The notes under the pieces: model-generated
Database searches by the model: none
Told to the model about the DNA's origin: nothing
The model's input: the letters and a program-made list of their open reading frames with translations, nothing else
Shown: positions 1 through 8,490 of the stretch, in pieces
Layout: each line of letters begins with the position of its first letter
Position numbering within the stretch: the first letter of the stretch is position 1
Made by a program: the position numbers and the translations under genes
Assembly (NCBI RefSeq): GCF_001277345.1
Contig: NZ_LIUT01000008.1
Span: forward strand, 178,106 to 242,105
Length of the DNA: 64,000 nt
Reading direction: 5' to 3'
Origin: Paenibacillus solani
GTDB lineage: Bacteria; Bacillota; Bacilli; Paenibacillales; Paenibacillaceae

Positions 1-58
1 AAAGACCGGATTCATCCGTTTAGGTACTCAGGTACCCGGGATAAATCCGGTCTTTTTG
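1..58. terminator. Bidirectional terminator downstream of hrtA
   Basis: AAAGACCGGATT (1-12) pairs with AATCCGGTCTTT (44-55), followed by a T-rich run on the + strand and by the AAA/TTT end on the - strand. It lies just beyond the hrtA stop codon, so it probably ends the hrtBA transcript and any converging transcript from outside the window. Confidence 0.6.
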
Positions 59-61
59 TTG

Positions 62-760
62 TTATAGCTGAATCGGCCGCGGCTGCTCGGAGAGCTTGCC
101 GTCTTCGATATAGACGATCCGGTCGCACAGATCAAGCATACGCTGGTCATGCGTAACCATGACGGCAGCTTTCTGGCGCAGCTTTACCTCATCGGCGAGC
201 ATTTGGACAACGGTTCGACCCCGTTCGGAATCCAGACTTGCTGTAGGCTCATCTGCCAGTATAAGCTCTGGATCACTCATCCATGCCCGAGCAATGGCAA
301 CGCGTTGACGCTCGCCGCCGGACAGGCTCTCAGGGTAATGAGACTTGCGGTGGGATAAACCCAGCCGGTGGAGCAGATCATCTGCCCGCTGCTTCGGCTC
401 CTGACCATGCTGGCCTGCAAGCTTGGCCATCAAGAGCAGCTGATCGCGAACGGTTAAATACGGGATGAGGTTGGAAGATTGGAAGATAAAGCCGATATGG
501 CTCAGCCGCAGCTGATTCATTTTTTTAGCGGATAACTTGGTGATCTCCTGATCATACATCCATATACGCCCCTTCGAAGGGGATAACAGCGCGCCTGCGA
601 TGGAGAGAAAGGTACTCTTGCCCGAGCCTGAAGGTCCAACGACCGCGACAAACTCCCCACTTTTGATATCCAGCGATATATGATCCAGCACTTTCACGGA
701 TGTATCGCCATCACCGAATTCTTTACTTACCTGATCAAGCAACAGTTTGGATTGTGTCAT
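62..760 (-). CDS. hrtA: Heme efflux ABC transporter ATPase HrtA
   Basis: ATPase subunit of the membrane transporter that relieves heme toxicity together with HrtB. The 232-residue protein has Walker A GPSGSGKST (residues 42-50), a Q-loop in IGFIFQSSNLIPYL (about 89-102), the signature LSGGERQR (146-153), Walker B LILADEP, D-loop ASLD and a switch histidine in THD. The Q-loop stretch and overall length resemble staphylococcal HrtA closely from memory. The start codon overlaps the hrtB stop (TAATG), so the two are translationally coupled. The HssRS genes immediately upstream support heme rather than a generic MacB/LolD substrate. If the neighbours were ignored it would be called only a MacB-type ATPase. 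Confidence 0.85.
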   Translation of the reverse strand: MTQSKLLLDQVSKEFGDGDTSVKVLDHISLDIKSGEFVAVVGPSGSGKSTFLSIAGALLSPSKGRIWMYDQEITKLSAKKMNQLRLSHIGFIFQSSNLIPYLTVRDQLLLMAKLAGQHGQEPKQRADDLLHRLGLSHRKSHYPESLSGGERQRVAIARAWMSDPELILADEPTASLDSERGRTVVQMLADEVKLRQKAAVMVTHDQRMLDLCDRIVYIEDGKLSEQPRPIQL

Positions 761-1860
761 TATGCAGCCCTCCCGATAGCTTCAATTGCATCAATCTTGA
801 TGACCCGATAGAGCGACAATAGCGACCCCAAGAGGGATACCGCCAGGAACAGTAAAGAACAGAGCAGAACAACAGACGGGGTTAGCGAAAACGGTACAAC
901 GCCGGCTAACAGGTAGGAAACCCCATACGTCAGCCCGATGCTAATCGCAAGACTAACCAGAGTGAGGGACAGGACTTGAAGTATTAAATTCCTCGCCAGG
1001 TATCCGGTTCCAGCTCCAATCGCCTTCAGGACGCCGAACTGGTTCATTTTTTGAATCGTAATGACGTAGAAGAACACAGCGAGCACAAAAGCTGCGATGA
1101 CAAATAAGAAAACAATCATCATAATGAGCGAGCCCTGTTCTTCTTGGAAACCGGGGATGCCCTGCAGTGCTTCCTTCTTAGTTATGAGCTCGATGCCGGG
1201 TATGTCCGAAACGAGGGCTTCCATCTGCTCCGTGCTGCCATTCAAAGCAATCGCATTATAGATGGCGCCGTGCTTCGAGCTGCCGGGCTGAAGGGATTTC
1301 CAGCCCTCGAAATTCATGTGGATGACCGGTGCATGACTGAAGGATTGTCCTTCCGTAAATGCCGCGATCTCAAAGGATGTGCCAGAAGCCTGATCGACAA
1401 TCCGATCGCCCAGACGGTAGCCATCATCCTTCAAAGAACTGTCGGCCATGACAACACCTGCATCTGTATTGCTAATCCGGGAGCCTTCCACAACCTTGGG
1501 AGCCAGGAAGCTCTCCATATCGATAGCAAAAAAGGCCGCATCGAATTTGGTGGAGGAGCCTTCCTGAGTCAAGGTGCTCATATGCACGCCCAGCTGAGCA
1601 GCATCGCTTCCACCGGGGTGACTACGGACTTCGTTCCAGAGCTCGTCTGTAAGCACCGATCGGTTGATCCGATGGTCGGACTCTTCCTGAAGCACGAGGT
1701 AATCGGCCTTCATATTTTGGATGGAAGAGGCGTTATCAGAGGATAGTCCCTGAGCCAGTCCCGTCACGAACAGGACGAGCCAGGCGATCAGTACCATAAT
1801 AAAACCGATCAACAGATAGCGCAGCTTCGCATGTCGAAATTCACGCAATGCAAGAAACAT
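760..1860 (-). CDS. hrtB: Heme efflux ABC transporter permease HrtB
   Basis: Membrane subunit of the heme-detoxification exporter; FtsX/MacB-like topology with one N-terminal helix (about residues 15-38), a large extracytoplasmic domain and three C-terminal helices, ending in the typical motif KIDAIEAIG. The N-terminal stretch LVLFVTGLAQGL and the C-terminal VFFYVITIQKMNQFGVLKAIG resemble staphylococcal HrtB. Two upstream in-frame ATGs exist (1875, 1869), but GGAG lies about 9 nt before the ATG at 1860, and starting there aligns with the known family N-terminus. Expression is probably activated by HssR from the operator at 1944-1963. Confidence 0.85.
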   Translation of the reverse strand: MFLALREFRHAKLRYLLIGFIMVLIAWLVLFVTGLAQGLSSDNASSIQNMKADYLVLQEESDHRINRSVLTDELWNEVRSHPGGSDAAQLGVHMSTLTQEGSSTKFDAAFFAIDMESFLAPKVVEGSRISNTDAGVVMADSSLKDDGYRLGDRIVDQASGTSFEIAAFTEGQSFSHAPVIHMNFEGWKSLQPGSSKHGAIYNAIALNGSTEQMEALVSDIPGIELITKKEALQGIPGFQEEQGSLIMMIVFLFVIAAFVLAVFFYVITIQKMNQFGVLKAIGAGTGYLARNLILQVLSLTLVSLAISIGLTYGVSYLLAGVVPFSLTPSVVLLCSLLFLAVSLLGSLLSLYRVIKIDAIEAIGRAA

Positions 1861-1930
1861 GGGTCTCATCTCCATTCCTGTAATGGTTGCAAATTATCCC
1901 TTGGTTTTATATCTAGCGGGACATGCCTCA

Positions 1931-1963
1931 AGTATAGGAATGGAATATGAACAGAGCATGAAC
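1931..1963 (-). promoter_or_regulatory. HssR direct-repeat operator and -10 of hrtBA
   Basis: Read on the - strand, 1963-1944 is GTTCATGCT-CT-GTTCATATT, a direct repeat with a 2-nt spacer. The staphylococcal HssR site, as I recall it, is GTTCATATT-N2-GTTCATATT. A TATACT -10 element (1936-1931) follows 7 nt later, so the operator occupies the -35 region, the usual place for a PhoB-type activator. It lies about 85-105 nt upstream of the hrtB start. Confidence 0.8.
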
Positions 1964-1978
1964 TGAAGCAGTGGGGCA

Positions 1979-3358
1979 TTAAATGATCGGGAGGGTCACC
2001 GTGAAGGTGGTGCCCATGCCCGGCTCACTTGTCACTTCGATGTGTCCGCCATGCAGCTCTACAATCTTCAATGTGATGGATAAGCCCAGTCCGCTGCTGC
2101 CCTCGGAGCGGTCCCTAGCTTCATCCACACGATAGAAGCGATTGAAGATATGGGGCAGATGTTCTTGCGGAATCCCGATACCGGTATCGGAAACTTCAAT
2201 GCGGCAATGTTTGTTCTGCTCGGAAATACGTAGTGAGATGACGCCTTCCGCAGGCGTAAATTTAATGCTGTTGGTGATGAGGTTCGTCCATACTTGATGC
2301 AGCATCTGCTGATCACCATAGATATAGGTGGAGGGCAGCGACATATCGATGGTGAGATCCTTGCTGCGCCAGCTCCATTCGGTATGGAACAATACCTGCT
2401 TGATTTGCTCGGCAACGTCGAAGGTGGTCCTCTCCAAAATGTTCTCTTCCTTATCCAGGGATGCCAGCATAAGCAATTGTTTGCTGAGCTGGGACATCCT
2501 GCGGCTTTCCGCTTCGATGATGGATAAGTAATGCTGCTGCTGTTCCTCAGACAAGCGCTTGGTTTGCAGGGTCTGCGAAAAGCCCTGAATCGAGGCAAGC
2601 GGCGATTGGATCTCATGCGATACATTAGACACAAACTCCTGGCGCATCTGCTCCAGCTGTGCCAGGCTTTTGGCCATTTGAGAGAAACGATCCGCGAGCT
2701 GCCCCAGCTCATCCCGCCGCGTGACATTCAGCTCGATGTTGTATTGACCCTGTGCAACGCTCTGGGTCGCCTCGGTTAACTTCACGATCGGTTTCACGAT
2801 AAAGCGCGTAATGATACCGACTAGCAGAATGCTCAGCAGGATAGCAATCACCATGATAATGGAGAAGAAGATGCGCATCTCCCCGAACTGAACCGTGATA
2901 TCGGGCCTGATGAAAAGCGCCTGCGGTGTGCCGTCTACCTGCAATGGAATGCCGATGGAGTTGCTTAGCACATTGTCAAAAAACCCGGTAATGAAAAGCC
3001 CCGACGGGAACTCAGCGATACCATGGTAGACGGTGCCGCCGAGAACCTGTTGGACTGTCTCACGAGGGAGGTCCTGCTTACGGAAAATGCCTCCATAAAG
3101 CCATTCTTTCCCTTGGTCGTTCACCAGATAGAATTGATAGCCGAGCTGCCCGAGATGATGGAGATATTCATGAATATCGATCTCAGGGTGGCTGTCATAG
3201 AAATGTCCGATATCCTTGGCCATCGCGGTTACTTTTTGATCATTGAAAGGTTTGAGATTGTATTGATAGTAGAGATTTGACAGCACAAAAGCAATAAAGC
3301 TGCTAACCACCATGATGGCAATGGTTGTAAGGACGATGCGTGAATAGAGAGTTTTCAC
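1979..3358 (-). CDS. hssS: Heme-responsive sensor histidine kinase HssS
   Basis: Membrane kinase expected to sense heme-related stress and phosphorylate HssR. The 459 residues contain TM1 (about 8-30), an extracytoplasmic sensor domain of some 130 residues, TM2 (about 163-185), HAMP (about 186-238), a HisKA domain with the H-box SNVSHEIQSPL (His248), and a HATPase_c domain with N-box TNLITNSIKF, G1 DTGIGIP and G2 GLGLS. The Gln in HEIQSPL, in place of the usual Arg, recalls staphylococcal HssS. The start overlaps the hssR stop by 4 nt, indicating co-transcription from a promoter upstream of hssR. Confidence 0.85.
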   Translation of the reverse strand: MKTLYSRIVLTTIAIMVVSSFIAFVLSNLYYQYNLKPFNDQKVTAMAKDIGHFYDSHPEIDIHEYLHHLGQLGYQFYLVNDQGKEWLYGGIFRKQDLPRETVQQVLGGTVYHGIAEFPSGLFITGFFDNVLSNSIGIPLQVDGTPQALFIRPDITVQFGEMRIFFSIIMVIAILLSILLVGIITRFIVKPIVKLTEATQSVAQGQYNIELNVTRRDELGQLADRFSQMAKSLAQLEQMRQEFVSNVSHEIQSPLASIQGFSQTLQTKRLSEEQQQHYLSIIEAESRRMSQLSKQLLMLASLDKEENILERTTFDVAEQIKQVLFHTEWSWRSKDLTIDMSLPSTYIYGDQQMLHQVWTNLITNSIKFTPAEGVISLRISEQNKHCRIEVSDTGIGIPQEHLPHIFNRFYRVDEARDRSEGSSGLGLSITLKIVELHGGHIEVTSEPGMGTTFTVTLPII

Positions 3359-4032
3359 TGCGGCCCCGCCTCCAGTTTATACCCCACCCCACGGACGGTT
3401 CGGATGTGGAAATCCCCGGTGCGGTCAGCGAAGCGTTCCCGCAGCCGTTTGATATGAACATCTACGGTCCGATCATCTCCGTCAAAGTCGGAACCCCAGA
3501 TGAGCTCAATCAATTCTTCCCGTGAGAATGTTCGATCAGGATAGCTTGCAAGCTGCGAGAGCAGCTCAAATTCCTTCATCGGCAGCATCAGCACTTTCCC
3601 GTGTCCCTGGATTTCATAGCTTTTGCGGTCGATGATGGTTTCGTTCAGATGGATCTTATCGGCGCTGACCATCTGATATCGGCGCAGCAGCGCCTTGATC
3701 CGAAACAGCAGCTCCCTCGGTTCAAAAGGTTTGGTCAAGTAGTCATCGGTGCCTACCGCAAAGCCCCGCTCCTTATCCACAAGCTGATCCTTGGCCGTTA
3801 GCAGGATGACGGGGAAATCATAATAACGGCGAATTTCTTCGCAAAGCTGATACCCGTCCTTGTTCGGCATCATCACATCCACGACAGCGAGGTGAATCTG
3901 TTCTTCCGCTAAGCGGGCAGAAGCTTCCTCTCCGTCGGCAGCTGTGTACACTGTGTAACCTTCAGATTGAAGATGGTATTGCAGCAATTCCCGAATATGC
4001 GGATCATCATCGGCGATTAATATATGAATCAT
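3355..4032 (-). CDS. hssR: Heme response regulator HssR (OmpR/PhoB family)
   Basis: DNA-binding response regulator of 225 residues: receiver domain (about 1-118) with acidic pocket DDD near residue 8, phospho-acceptor Asp in VVDVMMPNKDG (about 52) and Lys in LTKPFEP, followed by a winged-helix domain (about 130-222) with the typical RTVDVHIKRLRERF and VRGVGYKLE. Sequence and length agree with HssR. AAGGAGG lies 11 nt before the ATG. The promoter must be in the 250-bp gap to the divergent gene at 4289. No second HssR repeat with correct spacing was seen there, so autoregulation is not apparent. Confidence 0.85.
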   Translation of the reverse strand: MIHILIADDDPHIRELLQYHLQSEGYTVYTAADGEEASARLAEEQIHLAVVDVMMPNKDGYQLCEEIRRYYDFPVILLTAKDQLVDKERGFAVGTDDYLTKPFEPRELLFRIKALLRRYQMVSADKIHLNETIIDRKSYEIQGHGKVLMLPMKEFELLSQLASYPDRTFSREELIELIWGSDFDGDDRTVDVHIKRLRERFADRTGDFHIRTVRGVGYKLEAGPQ

Positions 4033-4288
4033 GAGTGGAATGAACCTCCTTCATAAGCAGTTCCAATGACTATATATGTATCATATATCTCCCTCTCTGG
4101 TCGATTGCGGACTCCATAGCCTGGAAGTATTGTGGCCTAAAACCGGACGAATCATGAACTATATCAATTCAACAGTGAAAAAATATAGAATCGGCGGTTG
4201 AAGTGATAGAGTGCGGTCAATACTGGAAGAAGGAAGCAATTATGATCATGGTATATGAGATATGGATATGTGATAGGAGGAGTTGGAA

Positions 4289-4963
4289 GTGAATTGGATG
4301 AAATGGCTGCTGAAAGTCAGCCTGACCACGCTCCTGGTGAGCACGCTTACGATAGTGACGACAGGCTTCGTAGTGAACGCTTATATTCAATCGGTGCTGT
4401 CCAGTTTTAATATTCAGCTGGAGACGGAGTCGATGGGTGTGGGCGGCATGATGAAGGCGATGCTGGGGATCGGCTCCGGTACAAAGCCGGATAGTGTAAA
4501 TTCCGTCAAGGAAAGCGGTCAGACAGAAAATAAGGGGTCTACTGCCGAGAATTCGATATCGGGCGCAGGGAAGGACGCTAATACTGGCAAAGCCGAGAAT
4601 GATGAGACGAGTACGAAGGAATCGGAAACGACGATTGAGCCGTCAGAGAACGAGGCACCGGATAATTCCTTGCCCGTGATGGGCAGGAATACGTCAGAGG
4701 CTGGCGATCCCTCCCTGGAAGACCAGCAGATTGTAATGACTCCCGGGGATATCGTGGATCGAAAAGGCAGTTTGTCGACAGAGGACAAGGAAGAGATTTT
4801 TACGATATTGATGAATAAGCTGCCCCAATCTGAAATGCAGAAAATATCCGAAGCCATGGAAGATGGGCTAACGGCGGCGGAGCTTGAAGAGATCGAGCAA
4901 GGCATATCCAAATATTTGAATCCCGAAGAATTCGATAAACTGATCTCCATGCTCAAAGAATAA
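4289..4963 (+). CDS. Membrane-anchored protein of unknown function
   Basis: Not recognised. About 224 residues: a hydrophobic N-terminal anchor (about residues 5-30), an acidic, Ser/Thr/Glu/Asn-rich low-complexity linker (about 65-150), and a charged helical C-terminal region (about 160-224) with several short amphipathic segments such as LSTEDKEEIFTIL. The frame extends to a TTG at 4283, but AGGAGG (4275-4280) abuts that codon, while the GTG at 4289 lies at an ideal 8 nt, so GTG is chosen. It is divergent from hssR and followed by a strong terminator, so it is probably monocistronic. The likely location is outside the membrane with the linker spanning the wall. Confidence 0.75.
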   Translation: MNWMKWLLKVSLTTLLVSTLTIVTTGFVVNAYIQSVLSSFNIQLETESMGVGGMMKAMLGIGSGTKPDSVNSVKESGQTENKGSTAENSISGAGKDANTGKAENDETSTKESETTIEPSENEAPDNSLPVMGRNTSEAGDPSLEDQQIVMTPGDIVDRKGSLSTEDKEEIFTILMNKLPQSEMQKISEAMEDGLTAAELEEIEQGISKYLNPEEFDKLISMLKE

Positions 4964-5041
4964 AGCTATATGGGGCGAAGAGCCGTTCTGTCACGATATT
5001 ATCAATGGTTTGTTAGAATTATACATTGGAAAAAACAGGGA

Positions 5042-5066
5042 AACCCGCGTCCGGCGCGGGTTTTTG
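5042..5066 (+). terminator. Rho-independent terminator
   Basis: AACCCGCG (5042-5049), loop TCCGG, CGCGGGTT (5055-5062), then a run of T. Ends the transcript of the gene at 4289-4963. Confidence 0.85.
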
Positions 5067-5091
5067 GTCGTTTTCGCAAACTTGAAATGAT

Positions 5092-5108
5092 TGTAATGGC
5101 TATGTTAA
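5092..5108 (+). promoter_or_regulatory. WalR-type binding site upstream of the M23 peptidase gene
   Basis: TGTAAT (5092-5097), five bases, TGTTAA (5103-5108) exactly fits the published WalR consensus TGT(A/T)A(A/T/C)-N5-TGT(A/T)A(A/T/C). It lies about 122 nt upstream of a cell-wall hydrolase gene, the classic WalR target class, and walR itself begins 2.5 kb downstream. Confidence 0.7.
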
Positions 5109-5230
5109 AGTATACAAAGATCGAAAAGGTTAAAATTTTGAAACCTTTTGACGAATGCTGTCGCAAGGGAAAACCAGTTAGCTTGACTATATAAATTTTT
5201 ACATAGGATAAGGCTTTAAAGGAGAGGGAC

Positions 5231-6805
5231 ATGAAAGGTTTTAACGGAAAACGGTGGATAGACCGTCTGAAAAGCAAGCCAGCAGTCAAGCACTCCGCCT
5301 CGGATAACAACACCAATCGCGAATCCTCTGAGCCAATGCATCCAGAACAATCGAGATGGGTATCACCCCGCCGGTGGATTTGGTTGTCGGCCGGAGCGAT
5401 TCTCATTGCAGGATCGATCTATACAGGCAGTAAAGCTTATGTGAATGCGAATACGATTCCATTCTATCAAGTATATGTAGATGGGAAAGCGATCGGCGCC
5501 ATCCAGGATGATGCCCAGCTTGACCAGCTTCTCACAGCGAAACAGAAGGAATATCAGAAGAAATATCCGGATGTGCTCATGGTGCTTCAAACGGAAGGGA
5601 TTACAACCAAGGCTGACCGCTCTTTTAAGCCGGAAGTGAACAGCGAAGAGACGCTAGATAAACTGGACGGCATGCTGAAGGCTTATGCCCGCGGCGTGGA
5701 GCTGAAGGTGAACGGCGAGACGGTGGCGATCATGAAGGATCAACAGTCAGCCAAGGCTGCCGTAGAAGCAGCAAAATTAAAATTTGCTCCCGCTGCTGCC
5801 CAGAAGGATAAGACGCAAAAGGCGGCGCTGACGAGGACATCCGCATCGGCATCTAAGAAGAAGGGTGAAAACGAAAGCGGGCTTCAATCCGTAGCTATCA
5901 AAGAGGACATCTCACTGGCCAACACCAAGGCGGACCCTAACAAGGTGCTGAATGTGGATGAAGCAGTCAAGGCGCTGACGGGTACGAAAGAGAAGCCGGT
6001 CGTGTACACAGTGAAAGAGGGAGACACGATCTCCTCGATCGCACAGCATTTTGGTATGAAGTCTGCTGATGTCATGGCGCTCAATCCCGAGCTGAAGGAG
6101 AAATACGTTCAAATCGGGGCCGAGCTGCAGGTGACGAAGCCGGAAGCACCGCTGACGGTAAGAACGGTAGAGACGGTATCGGAGAAGCAGCCGAGCAAAC
6201 CGGAGACGATCGTCCGCAAGAGCAGCGAGCTTCCGCTCGGCAAGCGAAAGGTTGTACGTCCCGGACGGGATGGCGTCAAAACGGTGGATTATATTGTAAC
6301 GAAGGAAAATGGAAAGGTTGTTTCCAAGCAATGGACAGGTCAGCAGGTGGTTCAGGAAGCCCTGCCAGAGGTTGTATACAAAGGCACCAAGGTAGCGCCT
6401 AAGAAAAAGGCTGTTGCCAAAGTGACGTCCAAGAAGTCCGACGGCCGCATGTTCGCATGGCCAGTCAGCAGCCCGCGCATTACAAGCCCATACGGTCATC
6501 GCTGGGGAAGAACCCATGAGGGAATCGATATGGTTGGCGGAAGCTCCATTAAGGCAGCTGCCTCCGGAAGAGTTGTCTTTGCAGGCCGGCAGAACGGTTA
6601 CGGCAACGTCGTGATTGTCGATCATGGCAATGGCTACCGTACCTTGTATGGACATATGAGCAAGATTTCCGTTCGTAACGGACAGTCGGTTGGACAAGGC
6701 TCCCAGCTGGGTGTCATGGGTAGTACGGGCCGTTCCACCGGAAAGCATCTGCATTTTGAAGTGCAAAAAAATGGAGTTGCCAGAAATCCGATGAAATATC
6801 TGTAG
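5231..6805 (+). CDS. LysM-G5-M23 peptidoglycan endopeptidase
   Basis: Cell-wall hydrolase of 524 residues. After a basic N-terminus comes one membrane anchor (about 55-75), an extracytoplasmic region, a LysM domain beginning YTVKEGDTISSIAQ (about 260-303), a G5-like domain (about 305-385), and a C-terminal M23 (lysostaphin-type) domain with the zinc ligands in THEGID (about 433-438) and HLH (His506, His508). M23 enzymes cut peptide cross-links, and LysM binds glycan. AAAGGAGAG precedes the ATG at good spacing. The WalR box upstream and the position next to the wal operon suggest it is one of the hydrolases controlled by WalRK during growth. Confidence 0.9.
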   Translation: MKGFNGKRWIDRLKSKPAVKHSASDNNTNRESSEPMHPEQSRWVSPRRWIWLSAGAILIAGSIYTGSKAYVNANTIPFYQVYVDGKAIGAIQDDAQLDQLLTAKQKEYQKKYPDVLMVLQTEGITTKADRSFKPEVNSEETLDKLDGMLKAYARGVELKVNGETVAIMKDQQSAKAAVEAAKLKFAPAAAQKDKTQKAALTRTSASASKKKGENESGLQSVAIKEDISLANTKADPNKVLNVDEAVKALTGTKEKPVVYTVKEGDTISSIAQHFGMKSADVMALNPELKEKYVQIGAELQVTKPEAPLTVRTVETVSEKQPSKPETIVRKSSELPLGKRKVVRPGRDGVKTVDYIVTKENGKVVSKQWTGQQVVQEALPEVVYKGTKVAPKKKAVAKVTSKKSDGRMFAWPVSSPRITSPYGHRWGRTHEGIDMVGGSSIKAAASGRVVFAGRQNGYGNVVIVDHGNGYRTLYGHMSKISVRNGQSVGQGSQLGVMGSTGRSTGKHLHFEVQKNGVARNPMKYL

Positions 6806-6870
6806 TTCTGTGTTATACTAGGAAAACCAATGCGACATAAGCCATTATTGGTTCATATATCATAATCATG

Positions 6871-6905
6871 AAGATGGCCGCTCCTTAAAGGGGCGGCCAT
6901 CTTTG
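6871..6905 (+). terminator. Rho-independent terminator
   Basis: AAGATGGCCGCTCC (6871-6884) pairs with GGGGCGGCCATCTT, then TTGCG. Ends the M23 peptidase transcript. Confidence 0.8.
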
Positions 6906-7008
6906 CGTTTTGGCAAACGGACTTTGGTGAGACTCGCTCTCATCCCCTTGGAGGAGATAAGCTCCATGAAGTGAGTACAATCTTCTGAGCTTTTGAGGAT
7001 GAGCACGG

Positions 7009-7305
7009 TTACTTTTTGAACAGATAGACTAGAAGATTCACCAGCGACAGCATCACGATTGCTATGAACATGTAAAAGGAAACGGCATCGCCGCCGATCC
7101 CCAATTCATCGGAAAGTATGCCTATTTGATAGGCCAGATAAGCGGATACGGCTACGCTGCTAAGTGTGATGACTGCTACGGTAAACTCATTAATCAAGAA
7201 CCTACGATTCTTTCCGATTGTTTGAATAAGCAACGAGATGATCAGAATCATAATGAACAGAATATAGATCGGCCTGAAGTTAAGGAAGACATCTGTGCTT
7301 TCCAT
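7009..7305 (-). CDS. Small three-helix membrane protein, unknown function
   Basis: A 98-residue hydrophobic protein with three predicted helices (about 12-30, 37-60 and 75-95). No family is recognised. An AAGGAGG motif lies about 8 nt before the ATG on the - strand, which argues that it is a real gene and not a chance frame. It is transcribed convergently with the M23 peptidase gene and divergently from the walR promoter region. Confidence 0.65.
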   Translation of the reverse strand: MESTDVFLNFRPIYILFIMILIISLLIQTIGKNRRFLINEFTVAVITLSSVAVSAYLAYQIGILSDELGIGGDAVSFYMFIAIVMLSLVNLLVYLFKK

Positions 7306-7643
7306 CCCAATATAACCTCCTTGATATGACTAGAATGTGCTCCCATCCCAGCTGTATGGAAATCGACAGATTATGCTAATGAACAACGGAATTGAACAAA
7401 CCCCATATAAAGTAAATAATTGCCATAAACGAGCACAGTACTAACCATACCATGCTCCTATGCTTCCATCAATTCCAATACAGAATATCCTTAGAGGGAA
7501 GTCTCCGTCCCCCCTCTAATATCTTATTCAATCTAACTGGATGACAGAATAACGCTTAGGATTGGAACTCCACGCACGCTTTGCGGCGCCTAAATGGATC
7601 ATAAATAGGGGATACGAAATAGAGGGCGGCAGTTCAGGAACGG

Positions 7644-7675
7644 TTGGTGTGTAGTGACGGCAGGTGTGGTAAAAT
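7644..7675 (+). promoter_or_regulatory. Probable walR promoter (extended -10)
   Basis: TGGTAAAAT (7667-7675) is an extended -10 (TGn plus TAAAAT). A weak TTGGTG lies 20 nt upstream. This is the best promoter in the 450-nt gap 7306-7758; apart from it and the palindrome at 7689-7736, nothing else was seen in that gap. Confidence 0.45.
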
Positions 7676-7688
7676 GAAGGGAAGACCG

Positions 7689-7736
7689 TTTAAGTGTGAG
7701 TTCAAAAAGGGACTTTTTGAACATCCTCTTTAAGTG
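7689..7736 (+). promoter_or_regulatory. Perfect palindrome flanked by TTTAAGTG repeats in the walR leader
   Basis: GTTCAAAAAG (7700-7709), GGA, CTTTTTGAAC (7713-7722) form a perfect 10-bp inverted repeat. The octamer TTTAAGTG occurs on both sides (7689-7696 and 7729-7736). It lies between the probable promoter and the walR start, so it would be transcribed as a leader hairpin or act as an operator. It has no T-run and is not a normal terminator. Confidence 0.6.
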
Positions 7737-7758
7737 AAGGTATGAGGTGAACAGGAAG

Positions 7759-8490
7759 ATGCAGGGGACCATTCTGGTGGTGGATGATGAACAGCCCATC
7801 GCCGATATTTTAAAGTTTAACTTGGAAAAAGAGGGCTATGATGTCATCTGTGCTTTTGACGGCATCAGCGCCGTGGATATTGCGCTCACGCAGCGGCCGG
7901 ATTTAATGCTGCTTGATTTGATGCTGCCCGGCAAAGACGGAATGGACGTGTGCCGCGAGGTGCGAGCAGCTAACCTGCAGATCCCGATCATCATGCTGAC
8001 GGCAAAGGACGGGGAGATTGACAAGGTGCTCGGGCTTGAGCTTGGTGCGGATGATTACGTGACAAAGCCGTTCAGCACAAGAGAAATATTGGCTCGTGTG
8101 AAGGCGCATCTGCGACGTCAGCAAAAGCCGGATAGCCCGGCAGATAACATAGGCGACTCAAGTGCAGGCGGACAAGGCCTGCGGCTGTTTGAGCTGTTTA
8201 TCGATACGGATATGTACATGGTGTACAAGAGCGGGGAAGCGCTGGATCTTACGCACCGCGAATATGAATTGGTCTATTATTTGGCCCGCAATGCTGGCAA
8301 AGTGATGACGCGTGAGCATCTGCTGCAGGCCGTATGGGGCTTTGAATATTTTGGCGATGTGCGGACCGTGGATGTTACCATCCGCCGCCTTCGCGAGAAG
8401 ATTGAAGAGAATCCGAGCAAGCCGGAATATATCCTGACTCGGCGCGGCCTAGGCTACCTAATGCGCAGCGCTAAAAACGGAGGCCTGTAA
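7759..8490 (+). CDS. walR: Essential cell-wall response regulator WalR (YycF)
   Basis: OmpR/PhoB-type master regulator of cell-wall metabolism. Receiver domain with ILVVDDEQPIADIL at the N-terminus, phospho-acceptor Asp in LLDLMLPGKDG and Lys in YVTKPFS; C-terminal winged helix with RTVDVTIRRLREKIE and TRRGLGYL. The frame opens at a GTG (7747), but GAGGTGA (7744-7750) is 8 nt before the ATG at 7759, and starting there gives the same N-terminus as Bacillus WalR. A Pro/Ser/Gly-rich linker joins the two domains. First gene of the walRKHIJ operon; its stop overlaps the walK start (TAATG). Confidence 0.95.
   Translation: MQGTILVVDDEQPIADILKFNLEKEGYDVICAFDGISAVDIALTQRPDLMLLDLMLPGKDGMDVCREVRAANLQIPIIMLTAKDGEIDKVLGLELGADDYVTKPFSTREILARVKAHLRRQQKPDSPADNIGDSSAGGQGLRLFELFIDTDMYMVYKSGEALDLTHREYELVYYLARNAGKVMTREHLLQAVWGFEYFGDVRTVDVTIRRLREKIEENPSKPEYILTRRGLGYLMRSAKNGGL

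Noticed and set aside
4970..5194. 74-residue + strand frame
   Set aside because: It runs through the terminator at 5042-5066 and the WalR box, and has no ribosome site.
5912..6766. Long - strand frame opposite the M23 gene
   Set aside because: Antisense of a gene with clear LysM and M23 domains; composition is not protein-like.
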